NCBI GenBank assembly: GCA_963678305.2
Contig: CAXXVV010000011.1
Location: 62,001 to 126,000 of the forward strand
DNA from: G963676655 sp963678305
GTDB lineage: Bacteria; Verrucomicrobiota; Lentisphaeria; Victivallales; Victivallaceae
Direction of reading: 5' to 3'
Length of the DNA: 64,000 bases
In this document: positions 45,158 to 53,326 of the stretch, one piece after another
How the letters are laid out: each line of letters starts with the position of its first letter
Numbering within the stretch: the first letter of the stretch is position 1
Notes under the pieces: generated by a model
Databases searched by the model: none
Seen by the model: the letters and a program-made list of their open reading frames with translations, nothing else
What the model was told of the DNA's origin: nothing
Translations under genes and position numbers: made by a program

Positions 45158-46930
45158 ATGAAACAAAACGCCACAATTCTGGTTGTAGAAGATAGTCGAA
45201 CTCAGGCCATTGAGTTGCAGTTTCTGCTTGAGAGCAATGGTTATGATGTTCATGTGTCTCACGACGGACGGCAGGCCTTGCATTGGCTTCAGTCCGAAAT
45301 ACCCGATGTTATAATTACTGATATCGTCATGCCCGAAGTCAATGGATACGAGCTGTGCCGGGCGGTGCGTGAAGATAGCAGACTATGCCAGGTTCCGGTT
45401 GTACTGCTTACCTCGTTGTCGGCGCCGGACGATGTTGTTGAGGGGCTGAAATGTGGTGCTGATAATTTCCTGATCAAGCCGTTTGAGAAAAAATCGCTGC
45501 TTTCCCGGCTTCACTACATATTGATTAACCGTGAAATGCGTTTGACAAAGCCGACGTCCATTGGCTTGAACATCGTTTTTGACGGAAAGCAACATACGAT
45601 TACTGCGGACCGGGCTCAGATTCTGGACCTTTTCTTTTCCTCATTTGAAACTGCTTTGCAAAAAAATCATCAACTTGAAGCAACGGTCCGTCAATTACGG
45701 GAAACTCAGGATTATCTGCGGCAGGCAAAAGAAGAGGTGGAAAAGGCGATGCAGCGGGCAAAAGAAGCTAATCGCGCCAAAAGCCGCTTTTTGTCGAACA
45801 TGACTCATGAATTGAGAACACCGCTCAGTGCAGTAATCGGAATGTCTGATTTATTGTTTGAAACGGAGCTTGATTTTGAGCAGAATGAGTATGTGACCGC
45901 AATTAAAAATTCTTCTGAAAATTTATTGACCCTGGTTGATGATATTCTTGATTTGTCCCGGATCGAGTCGCAACGGGTGGAGATTGAGAAAGTCGATTTT
46001 GATATCTACGCCATGCTGGATCTGATTTCCGGGATATTCCAGAAGCAGACCACTGATAAAGGTTTGAATTTTGCGGTTAACATTGATCCTGATATGCCGC
46101 AGTATGTGGTTGGAGATGAAACCAGATTGCGGCAAATTCTGATAAATTTACTGAGTAATGCGGTAAAGTTCACTCTGTCCGGGCAGGTTGCGCTCAATGT
46201 GAAAGTAATAGGCAATGCAAAATCCGCTACCGTAAGTGTGCGATTTGAGGTGGCTGATACCGGAATAGGGATTCATAAAGAACAGCAGCAGTCATTACTT
46301 GAAGCATTCGAACAAGCGGATAATTCGTCGAACCGCACTTTTTCCGGTTCCGGCATCGGGCTTGCTATTGTTAGCCGCTTGATTAAGCTGCTCGGCAGTG
46401 AAATAGAAATTGACAGCAAAGTCAATCGTGGCAGTACTTTTGCCTTTAAGATTGATTTGGATAGAGCAGGCAAAGCTTCAGTAGAGACGCTGTCCCGCAA
46501 ATCTCTGAAGCCGGATAAAAATCAGGACTCCGGAGATATGCAGCCTGACCGGACCGGACGCATTATGATTGTTGAAGACAACCGGGTCAACCAGTTGCTG
46601 TTGAGCAATATTTTTAAAAAATTCGGTTGTGAAATTGAAATCGCCAGAACTGGTCGTGAAGCGTGTGATATTATCAAACAACAAGGGTCGGAGATTGATC
46701 TTATTTTCATGGATTTGCAAATGCCGGTTATGGATGGACTTGATGCGACAAAGGAAATTCGTCGTCTTGAAGATGAAAATGAGCATGGCCGCCGGGTGCC
46801 GATTATTGCGCTTACCGCAAATGATTCTGAAGAGGACAAAGCAAAATGCATTCAATGCGGAATGGACGACCATTTAAGCAAACCATTCAGAAAACAGCTT
46901 ATCCTGGAATGCCTTAATAAATGGCTGTGA
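45158..46930 (+). CDS. Hybrid sensor histidine kinase / response regulator
   Basis: 590 residues. Order: N-terminal receiver (Asp55 in VIITDIVMPEVNG), helical linker, HisKA with His217 (NMTHELRTPLSAVIG), HATPase_c (GDETRLRQILINLLSNAVKF, VADTGIGIHKEQQQSLLEAF, GSGIGLAIVSRL), then a second receiver (Asp519 in LIFMDLQMPVMDGLDATKEI). No sensor or membrane domain is present, so it acts in the cytoplasm, with input probably through the first receiver and the adjacent response regulator. The signal is unknown. Confidence 0.95.
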   Translation: MKQNATILVVEDSRTQAIELQFLLESNGYDVHVSHDGRQALHWLQSEIPDVIITDIVMPEVNGYELCRAVREDSRLCQVPVVLLTSLSAPDDVVEGLKCGADNFLIKPFEKKSLLSRLHYILINREMRLTKPTSIGLNIVFDGKQHTITADRAQILDLFFSSFETALQKNHQLEATVRQLRETQDYLRQAKEEVEKAMQRAKEANRAKSRFLSNMTHELRTPLSAVIGMSDLLFETELDFEQNEYVTAIKNSSENLLTLVDDILDLSRIESQRVEIEKVDFDIYAMLDLISGIFQKQTTDKGLNFAVNIDPDMPQYVVGDETRLRQILINLLSNAVKFTLSGQVALNVKVIGNAKSATVSVRFEVADTGIGIHKEQQQSLLEAFEQADNSSNRTFSGSGIGLAIVSRLIKLLGSEIEIDSKVNRGSTFAFKIDLDRAGKASVETLSRKSLKPDKNQDSGDMQPDRTGRIMIVEDNRVNQLLLSNIFKKFGCEIEIARTGREACDIIKQQGSEIDLIFMDLQMPVMDGLDATKEIRRLEDENEHGRRVPIIALTANDSEEDKAKCIQCGMDDHLSKPFRKQLILECLNKWL

Positions 46931-47162
46931 AGTAACTTTTTTGCTGGAAAAACAGCCGTAATTTCTCTTCCGCGGATGTTTTACTCCAGTCTTTGATTCG
47001 GTATGTTTTTTGTATTTTATTGATGATTAGATAATTATAACTAAACATCATTCATCCCGTCTGACTATTATTAATGATAGGTTTGATAATCTTTTTTTCG
47101 GGGTGTTTTGATTTTAATTTTTTGTTCAAGTTGCCTTTTTGTGAATTATATTTTCGTTCAAG

Positions 47163-47191
47163 TTGACATTTTTAATTCAATATGTTATATT
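47163..47191 (+). promoter_or_regulatory. Consensus sigma-70 promoter for leuA
   Basis: TTGACA (47163-47168), 17-bp spacer, TATATT (47186-47191). Predicted start near 47198, giving a leader of about 298 nt before the leuA ATG. Confidence 0.8.
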
Positions 47192-47220
47192 ATTTATTCA
47201 GTAAACATTCAATAAATAAC

Positions 47221-47394
47221 ATGCTGATGATTATGACAGAATTCGATATAAGCAAAAAACAGGTTTTTCAGAAGCCTGCGAATACCGGTGATTTTGATGA
47301 TTGCCGGATGGGTGACTCTGTCGTAATTCCTCTTAAAGCACTGCTCATACTGCGAAGCCTGGACAGATAACTTTATCAAGTTGCTTGTTCAGGC
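47221..47394 (+). promoter_or_regulatory. Possible leucine leader peptide and attenuator hairpin
   Basis: A 49-codon frame in the leader starts at ATG 47221 and ends with the codons CTG CTC ATA CTG CGA AGC CTG GAC AGA TAA, i.e. Leu-Leu-Ile-Leu-Arg-Ser-Leu. A stem GCCTGGACA (47357-47365) / TGTTCAGGC (47386-47394) overlaps the stop codon. Leader-peptide attenuation is common for leu genes, but here no ribosome site is clear and no T-run follows the hairpin. Confidence 0.3.
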
Positions 47395-47495
47395 TAAACA
47401 CTTTTACACATTTCTAACCGTTCGCGATTGAAGATACCCTTTCGCACAAGTATATTATTTATTTGAGTCTTTTTTTATAATTTTGGAGTTTAACT

Positions 47496-49178
47496 ATGAG
47501 TTGTTATGAAAAATATAAATATCCCGAACCTGTTCCGATAGAAAACCGACAATGGCCGGACCGGGTTATAACCAAAGCCCCGACCTGGACCAGCGTTGAT
47601 CTTCGTGACGGTAACCAGGCTTTGCCGGTGCCGATGAATCCCGAACAGAAGCTTGATTATTTCAAGTTGCTCGTCAAGATCGGTTTTAAAGAAATCGAGG
47701 TCGGGTTTCCTTCCGCGTCCAAAGATGATTTTGATTTTGTCCGGCGCTTGATCGAAGAGAAGCATATTCCGGATGATGTGACGATTTCGGTCCTCACTCA
47801 AGCTCGGAAACACTTGATCGATAAAACGGCGGAATCACTTCGCGGAGTAAAGTCGGGAATTATTCACTGTTACGTGGCCACCAGTGATTTGCATGGTAGA
47901 TTTGTTTTCAACTTTGACCGGAACAAAGTAAGGGAAATGGCTATCAGCGGAACCAAAATGACCATGGACGCGATAGCGGCAAATGGTTTGACCGGAATCG
48001 TCGGCTACGAATTTTCCCCGGAAGAATTTACCGATAGCGATTTGGATTTTGTAATTGATGTTTGTACCGAAGTGAAAAAAGCTTGGGGGCCATCAACTAA
48101 AAAAGATTTCATCCTCAACCTTCCTGCTACGGTTGAGCGGCGTCCGCCTTATCATTATGCTGATATGATCGAGTATTTTTGCCGCAAATATCCGGCGGTT
48201 GAAGAAACCGCGATCAGCTTGCATTGTCACAATGACCAGGGTTGCGCGGTTGCTGCCAGTGAGATGGCCTTGCTGGCTGGCGCCGACCGGGTTGAAGGTA
48301 CGATTTTCGGGCATGGCGAACGTACCGGAAACCTTGACATTTCAATCCTTGCGTTGAACTTGCATTCCCGCGGGATTGAGACCGGGTTGGATTTCTCCGA
48401 TATGCAGACAATTGTTGAAACGATCGAGGGTGCTTCAGGAATTGATGTCCACCCGCGCCATCCATATTCAGGCCGGTTGGTCTTTACCGCGTTCTCCGGG
48501 TCGCATCAGGATGCGATACGCAAGGGTATGGATCGTCGCGAAGAAATATCAGAATATTTCCATCAGGGCTGGAAGATCCCTTATTTGCATATTGATCCAG
48601 CTGATCTTGGTCGGGCATACGAGAAACTCATTCGTATCAACAGCCAATCCGGCAAAGGCGGGGTTGCTTATGTGCTTGAACATGATTTTGGCATTTACCC
48701 GCCGAAACCGATGCATCCCGAAATCGGGGCGGCCGTCCAGGGTTATGCCGACCGGAAAGGTGACGAGATCAACGCGGATGAAGTCCATCAGGTGTTTGAA
48801 GACACTTTCATGAACATTGAGGGTAAATACAAGCTGATTAACTTCAATCGTTCTTTGGATGAGGAAACCGGCAGTGATTCAATCTGTATGTTGGTTGATA
48901 TTGAAATAGATGGCAAACCTCTTCACCTTCACGGTTGCGGCAACGGTCCTATTTCGGCGGTTGTCCACGCCTTGAAAGAGTGTGATGAAGTCGTAAATTT
49001 CAAGTTGGATGATTTTTCTGAAAAAACTCTTGGTCATGATGCCGACGCGACCGCGATTGCCTTTATCGGGCTTCGCCTTGAAGATGGCGCGATGGTCTAC
49101 GGGGCCGGTTGTCATTCCAACATTGACCGGGCGGCGATAAACGCCCTGTTCAGCGCACTCAACCGAGCTACCAACTGA
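47496..49178 (+). CDS. leuA: 2-isopropylmalate synthase
   Basis: 560 residues, the longer LeuA2 length. HMGL-like motifs: TSVDLRDGNQALPVPMNPEQ, KEIEVGFPSASKDDFDF, SLHCHNDQGCAVAASEMALL, AGADRVEGTIFGHGERTGN. A C-terminal LeuA dimer/allosteric domain follows, with LHGCGNGPISAVVHALKECD and KTLGHDADATAIAFIGLRLE. It condenses acetyl-CoA and 2-oxoisovalerate in the first committed step of leucine synthesis, with leucine feedback expected. No other leu genes are adjacent. Confidence 0.95.
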   Translation: MSCYEKYKYPEPVPIENRQWPDRVITKAPTWTSVDLRDGNQALPVPMNPEQKLDYFKLLVKIGFKEIEVGFPSASKDDFDFVRRLIEEKHIPDDVTISVLTQARKHLIDKTAESLRGVKSGIIHCYVATSDLHGRFVFNFDRNKVREMAISGTKMTMDAIAANGLTGIVGYEFSPEEFTDSDLDFVIDVCTEVKKAWGPSTKKDFILNLPATVERRPPYHYADMIEYFCRKYPAVEETAISLHCHNDQGCAVAASEMALLAGADRVEGTIFGHGERTGNLDISILALNLHSRGIETGLDFSDMQTIVETIEGASGIDVHPRHPYSGRLVFTAFSGSHQDAIRKGMDRREEISEYFHQGWKIPYLHIDPADLGRAYEKLIRINSQSGKGGVAYVLEHDFGIYPPKPMHPEIGAAVQGYADRKGDEINADEVHQVFEDTFMNIEGKYKLINFNRSLDEETGSDSICMLVDIEIDGKPLHLHGCGNGPISAVVHALKECDEVVNFKLDDFSEKTLGHDADATAIAFIGLRLEDGAMVYGAGCHSNIDRAAINALFSALNRATN

Positions 49179-49186
49179 GAGGTGCC

Positions 49187-50233
49187 ATGAAGAAAACACT
49201 GGTTATTACGATTATCTTTATCGTCATTGCACTGCTTCATATTCTGGCAGTCAAACTGATATTCTCAGATAAAAAGCCGGAAAAAGCCGGGGCCGGAACT
49301 GATTCCGCTGCCCCGGATGTTCCGCAGATCAAGGAACCGCAACCGAAAATACCGACCAAGGTGCCGCCTCGCAAAGTGGCTCCCGCAGTTGCCCGGCGTT
49401 TTGGAATTCCGTTGAATTATAAACACGCGGTTATGGGGAACATTCTGGAGCTGCCGGGCAGTAAAAATGCCAAAAGCGGGATACTGGTCGATGTCGGTTC
49501 CAGAAACGTTTTGTGGAGTAAAAATCCTAAACAGGGCGCACCGATTGCGTCTATGACTAAAATGATGACTTTGCTTCTGGCAATGGAAGATATCAGAGCC
49601 GGAAAGGTTCAGTTGAATACTCCGGTTAAAGTAACCAAGGCCGCTTATCTTATCGGCGGCAGCCAGGTCTACCTTGACCCGCGTGAAACTTTTACTCTGG
49701 GTGAACTGATGGAGTCGATGGCCATCAAAAGCGCGAATGATTCGGCTTACCTGGTTGGGGAGTTTATCGGGCATCAGGATATGGCCGGGTTTGTTGCCCG
49801 GATGAATCAGCGGGCCAAAGAACTGAGCATGCCGGCCACGCACTTTATCAACCCCCACGGGCTGCCGGATAATAAACATAACAGCATCAGCAGTCCGGAA
49901 GGGCTGGTGCTGTTGGCAGAACGCCTGATCGAGTATCCGCAGATCCTTAAGTGGACTTCGACCAGAACCGCAATTTTTCGTCCAAAGACTAATAAACATC
50001 ATCAACTGATGACCAATACGAACAAGCTGATATCCTCTTGTCCGGGGGTTGACGGTCTGAAAACCGGTTATACCCAGACCGCGGGATTCTGTATCACCGC
50101 AACCTGTCTGCGAAACGGGAAACGGATGATTGCGGTGGTTACCGGCTTTAAAACCTCAAAAGAGCGCAATGCGTTTGTTAAAAAACTCTTGGATTGGGGA
50201 TATAAACGCGATGCACAACTATCTGGAAAATAA
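49187..50233 (+). CDS. dacA: D-alanyl-D-alanine carboxypeptidase (S11 family)
   Basis: 348 residues. An N-terminal membrane helix (LVITIIFIVIALLHILAVKL), a Pro/Lys-rich linker, and then the penicillin-binding core: SxxK at Ser122 (ASMTK), SxN at 182-184 (KSAND), KTG at 292-294 (LKTGYTQTAG). The usual PBP5 C-terminal beta domain and amphipathic anchor are missing, so the protein is anchored by its N-terminus instead. It removes the terminal D-Ala from peptidoglycan stems. It starts 8 bp after the leuA stop with GAGG before its ATG, so the two are probably co-transcribed. Confidence 0.92.
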   Translation: MKKTLVITIIFIVIALLHILAVKLIFSDKKPEKAGAGTDSAAPDVPQIKEPQPKIPTKVPPRKVAPAVARRFGIPLNYKHAVMGNILELPGSKNAKSGILVDVGSRNVLWSKNPKQGAPIASMTKMMTLLLAMEDIRAGKVQLNTPVKVTKAAYLIGGSQVYLDPRETFTLGELMESMAIKSANDSAYLVGEFIGHQDMAGFVARMNQRAKELSMPATHFINPHGLPDNKHNSISSPEGLVLLAERLIEYPQILKWTSTRTAIFRPKTNKHHQLMTNTNKLISSCPGVDGLKTGYTQTAGFCITATCLRNGKRMIAVVTGFKTSKERNAFVKKLLDWGYKRDAQLSGK

Positions 50234-51524
50234 AAAAGAGCAATACCAGGTTTTTCCGAAAACGGTTCAGGCGAATCAAAATGCGGTGATTACGGTCCGG
50301 CCACGTGGACGGATCGACATCCTGGAGCCGGCGGATGAGTTGAAATTGGTTTATACGCCGGTTGAATGGACTGCGGCTGCGGACGAGGAGATCGGAGCGC
50401 TTGAAAAGCAATTGCCGTTTGAGCTGAAGAATAGTTCGGTCATCTTCCAAATGTATTTTGCCGGAGAACAGGAACACTACTTTCAACTGAAAAATATTCG
50501 CGGACAAAATATTTGCACTTTCATCGTTTATTCGCTTGAGGCTGATTTATATGGCCTGATTCCGCTGTGTGGTGACTTGCATATGCATAGCAATCGTTCC
50601 GACGGCCTGGCGCCGCCGGGAGCGATGGCGACGGCCGCCCTGGACGCCGGATTTGATTTTATTGCGCTGACCGATCATGGACAGTACAAGCCGTCGCAGA
50701 AATTGATTGAGATTATGAAGGATTCCGGCTCCGGACTCATCATCTATCCGGGAGAAGAAGTTCACCCACCGGCAAATCCGGTTCACATGGTTAATTTCGG
50801 CGGGGCTTTCAGTGTCAATGAGCTTTTCCATACTGAATCGGAACAATATGCCGAAGAAGTGGGTAAACGGGTTGAGGAACTTGAGATTGATTTGCCGGAA
50901 GAGTTGAAGATCCAACTGGCATCAGCCGAGTGGTGTTTTGCCAAAATTCGTGAAGGCGGGGGCCTTGCGGTTTTTTGTCATCCTTACTGGAAAACTTATG
51001 CAAATCGTTATTATATGGCCGAAGCGCTGATTACCGCGATGCTGTGCCGGAAAAATTTTGACGCATTGGAAGTCCTTGGTGGTTTTCTCAAAACGCAGAT
51101 TGAATCAAATACGCTGCAGTTGGCCAGGTATTACGAGGAACGAGCCTCTGGCAATCCGTTGCCGCTGGTCGGTGCCAGTGACGCCCATACTGACAGCCGT
51201 AAACTGCTCTTCGGCTGGTACAGCACTATGGTTTTTGTTCGGGAAAACTCCCTGTCCGAGATAATTGCCGGAGTTAAGCAGTTCCGATCTGTTGCGGTTG
51301 AAGATGTTCCGGGAGAGTCAGTTCGGGTACACGGTCCGTTCCGGCTGGTTAAATACGCGATGTTTCTGTTGCGTGAAATATTGCCTGAATACCGGGAGAT
51401 TAAGCGACGGGAAGCCGTTTTACTGCGCAGTTTTTTGAATAACGGCGAAGCTACTGAGCGACAACTTGCCGCCGCGGCCGAAGTCGAGAAAAAATATCTT
51501 GCAAGACATGGGTTGACCGGATGA
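50211..51524 (+). CDS. PHP-domain metal-dependent phosphoesterase
   Basis: 437 residues from the ATG at 50211, overlapping dacA by 23 bases; the open frame goes back to 50130, but that part overlaps dacA further. An N-terminal beta domain (about 1-115) is followed by the PHP core: GDLHMHSNRSDG (His124, His126), ALTDHGQ, a loop with YPGEEVHPP, FCHPYW, and GASDAHTDSR. The acidic/His set is complete for a metal site. PHP proteins hydrolyse phosphoesters; the substrate is not clear. The stop overlaps the next start (ATGA). Confidence 0.85.
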   Translation: MHNYLENKKEQYQVFPKTVQANQNAVITVRPRGRIDILEPADELKLVYTPVEWTAAADEEIGALEKQLPFELKNSSVIFQMYFAGEQEHYFQLKNIRGQNICTFIVYSLEADLYGLIPLCGDLHMHSNRSDGLAPPGAMATAALDAGFDFIALTDHGQYKPSQKLIEIMKDSGSGLIIYPGEEVHPPANPVHMVNFGGAFSVNELFHTESEQYAEEVGKRVEELEIDLPEELKIQLASAEWCFAKIREGGGLAVFCHPYWKTYANRYYMAEALITAMLCRKNFDALEVLGGFLKTQIESNTLQLARYYEERASGNPLPLVGASDAHTDSRKLLFGWYSTMVFVRENSLSEIIAGVKQFRSVAVEDVPGESVRVHGPFRLVKYAMFLLREILPEYREIKRREAVLLRSFLNNGEATERQLAAAAEVEKKYLARHGLTG

Positions 51525-52423
51525 CACTGACTGCTTTTGTGCTGGTTGTTTTATCTGTCTTTATGCATGCAGGCTGGAATGTTGTCAGTAAGAAATCAAA
51601 ACCAGGAATTGGTTTTTTTCTGATTGCCTCAATTACTTCAGTAATCGTTATGTTGCCGGTGTATTGCTGGTTCGGCAGCAGTTTTTACACATTTCCTCCC
51701 CGGTTGTGGCTTATCTTTGCGATGACCGGCTTATGTCAGGCCGTATATTACATTTCCCTGGCCGGAGCATACCGGCATGCTGATATCTCTCAGGCTTATC
51801 CGATGGGGCGGGCCATGCCGGTATTGATGATTGCCGTAATAACTTTACTTACAAGGCAGGGAAAGCCGTTGTCACCCCTTGCGGTTGCCGGAATGGTTGT
51901 CATCTTCTCCGGCTGTATTATTTTACCTTTGAGCCATTTCCGGGAATTTAAAACTTCGAATTACTGTAATCGCGCAATCCTTTTTATTTTCGGAGTGGCC
52001 TGTGGTACGACCGGCTATACGCTGCTGGATGACCGGGGTATGCGCCTGCTGAAAAGTTCCGAACTTTTTTCCGCCTGGGAAGCCGCTCCGGTCTACATTG
52101 GAGTTTCCACTTTTTTTACTTCGTGCTGGATGTTGTTGGCGATTCTTCCGCGTAGTGAAAGCCGGAAAGTATTGACGGAACAACTTCGCGCAAAATGGCG
52201 GACTGCTATGTTGGCTGGAATAGCTATTACTCTCACATACGCATTGGTGCTGGCGGCGATGTTGTTTGCCGATAACGTCAGCTATATCGCGGCTTTCCGA
52301 CAGTTGAGCATTCCGCTTGGAGCTGTCATGGGATTTATTTTCTTGAAAGAGCGGGCCACTATACCTCGCATTATTGGTTGCCTGCTGATCTTTTGCGGTT
52401 TAATTTTAACTGCATGTGGATGA
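51521..52423 (+). CDS. EamA/DMT family transporter
   Basis: 300 residues with about ten membrane helices in two repeats. Typical segments: VFMHAGWNVVSKKSKPG, ISLAGAYRHADISQAYPMGR, and the closing VSYIAAFRQLSIPLGAVMGF with FLKERATIPRIIGCLLIFCG. DMT proteins export or import metabolites such as amino acids or nucleosides; the substrate is not evident. Four-base overlap with the PHP gene. Confidence 0.92.
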   Translation: MTLTAFVLVVLSVFMHAGWNVVSKKSKPGIGFFLIASITSVIVMLPVYCWFGSSFYTFPPRLWLIFAMTGLCQAVYYISLAGAYRHADISQAYPMGRAMPVLMIAVITLLTRQGKPLSPLAVAGMVVIFSGCIILPLSHFREFKTSNYCNRAILFIFGVACGTTGYTLLDDRGMRLLKSSELFSAWEAAPVYIGVSTFFTSCWMLLAILPRSESRKVLTEQLRAKWRTAMLAGIAITLTYALVLAAMLFADNVSYIAAFRQLSIPLGAVMGFIFLKERATIPRIIGCLLIFCGLILTACG

Positions 52424-52733
52424 AAATTAACTGATTTGAATTAATAGCATTTCGATAGGTTAAGCTGTTAATTGATAATAGATTAAAAAATATTCACAGT
52501 CGGGCCGTCTGATTATTAAGCTAGATAAAAAAACTCGCTGCAAGCAGCGAGAATAAATACAAGCATCTGAGTATTGACTCCATATCTTGCTCCCCAACTT
52601 TGCGGAAGGGTACAAAATTGATGAGCAAATACATTCCAAGGCATTTTTGTGCCATTTCCGCTTCCGTCGCACAAAGTGCAGTTTGAAGCGAAACATTGCA
52701 TCGGGACGTCTCCGGAGCCATCCGTCGTACGGT
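52424..52733. other. Intergenic region
   Basis: 310 bp between convergent genes. It contains the minus-strand terminator at 52527-52551. Several short open frames overlap one another without conserved motifs or ribosome sites, so I do not call a gene here. Confidence 0.6.
52527..52551 (-). terminator. Rho-independent terminator for the SxtJ-like operon
   Basis: On the minus strand CTCGCTG-CTTG-CAGCGAG followed by seven T (the A run 52527-52533 on plus). It lies about 180 bp after the end of the SxtJ-like gene. Confidence 0.85.
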
Positions 52734-53144
52734 TTAAAACTGACGATGGTAGCTGTCTTTGCTACTATGAGGCGCGTCGGTCCAGTAACTGTCCTCTTTG
52801 GTTTTTTTCAGGCGTAAACGGTCGCGACCGGTCATGCGCATGAGCAACCCAATCGGAGTGACAACCAGAAAGTAGACCAGCACCATGATGACCCGGCTCA
52901 TAATGTTGCCGATAACGAATGCGATTCCCATCCACACGAAATAGAACGGGATGGCAATCGCTGTCCCGGTTAATCCGGCAATGCCGAAAACCGCACCGAT
53001 TCCCCATAACCAATAGGCAGAAACCGGTGTTTTTGCGGTAAAGAAGACAATCGTGCCGATGATCGCGAAGCCGATCAATACGGTAATTCCGAATTTTCTC
53101 AATTCTTTGGCGTCAGGACGCCAGTTGATATGTACTAAAGACAT
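52734..53144 (-). CDS. SxtJ-like membrane protein
   Basis: 136 residues with three to four hydrophobic helices (FGITVLIGFAIIGTIVFFTA, WLWGIGAVFGIAGLTGTAIA, IPFYFVWMGIAFVIGNIMSR, VIMVLVYFLVVTPIGLLMRM) and a C-terminal basic tail (TGRDRLRLKK) with DSYWTD. The pattern is that of SxtJ, a small membrane protein named from the saxitoxin cluster, where it lies beside carbamoyltransferase SxtI. The role of SxtJ is not known. Last gene of the cluster; a terminator follows. Confidence 0.75.
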   Translation of the reverse strand: MSLVHINWRPDAKELRKFGITVLIGFAIIGTIVFFTAKTPVSAYWLWGIGAVFGIAGLTGTAIAIPFYFVWMGIAFVIGNIMSRVIMVLVYFLVVTPIGLLMRMTGRDRLRLKKTKEDSYWTDAPHSSKDSYHRQF

Positions 53145-53162
53145 CAGTTTATCCTTTTGTGT

Positions 53163-53321
53163 TTAGAAAAGCGTGTAAATGAATGGTGCGGCGGCGGTAG
53201 ATCCAAGAATGATCAGCACAGCCAGCAATAAAAGGACAATGATCACCGGGGCGATCCAGTATACCTTACGCTCTTTGATGAATTGCAGAAGTTCCTGCAG
53301 TAATGTCATTCTTTTAGCCAT
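53163..53321 (-). CDS. DUF5989 / SxtK-like small membrane protein
   Basis: 52 residues from the ATG at 53321. Sequence begins MAKRMTLLQELLQFIKERKV then YWIAPVIIVLLLLAVLIILG, ending in APFIYTLF: an amphipathic N-terminus and one membrane helix. This is the size and pattern of SxtK/DUF5989 proteins, which occur beside carbamoyltransferases of the NodU/SxtI type. It sits between the SGNH hydrolase and the SxtJ-like gene, in the same strand and operon. Confidence 0.8.
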   Translation of the reverse strand: MAKRMTLLQELLQFIKERKVYWIAPVIIVLLLLAVLIILGSTAAAPFIYTLF

Positions 53322-53326
53322 GACTT

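Larger units (their letters stand above)
46931..47495. other. Intergenic region and long leader of leuA
   Basis: 565 bp. It holds a consensus promoter (47163-47191), a repeated GTTCAAGTTG at 47124-47133 and 47156-47165 (32 bp apart, the second overlapping the -35 box), and a leader of about 300 nt. A short open frame in the leader (47221-47370) ends in Leu-rich codons and a hairpin. The first 230 bp contain nothing recognised. Confidence 0.6.

Noticed and set aside
47182..47220. ATG at 47182 as a gene start upstream of leuA
   Set aside because: It lies inside the promoter (between the -35 and -10 boxes), so it would be untranscribed; only the part from 47221 is kept as a doubtful leader.
52460..52733. 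Short minus-strand frames with CxxC patterns after the SxtJ-like gene
   Set aside because: Three frames overlap one another, none has a ribosome site or family motif, and the terminator at 52527 lies inside them.
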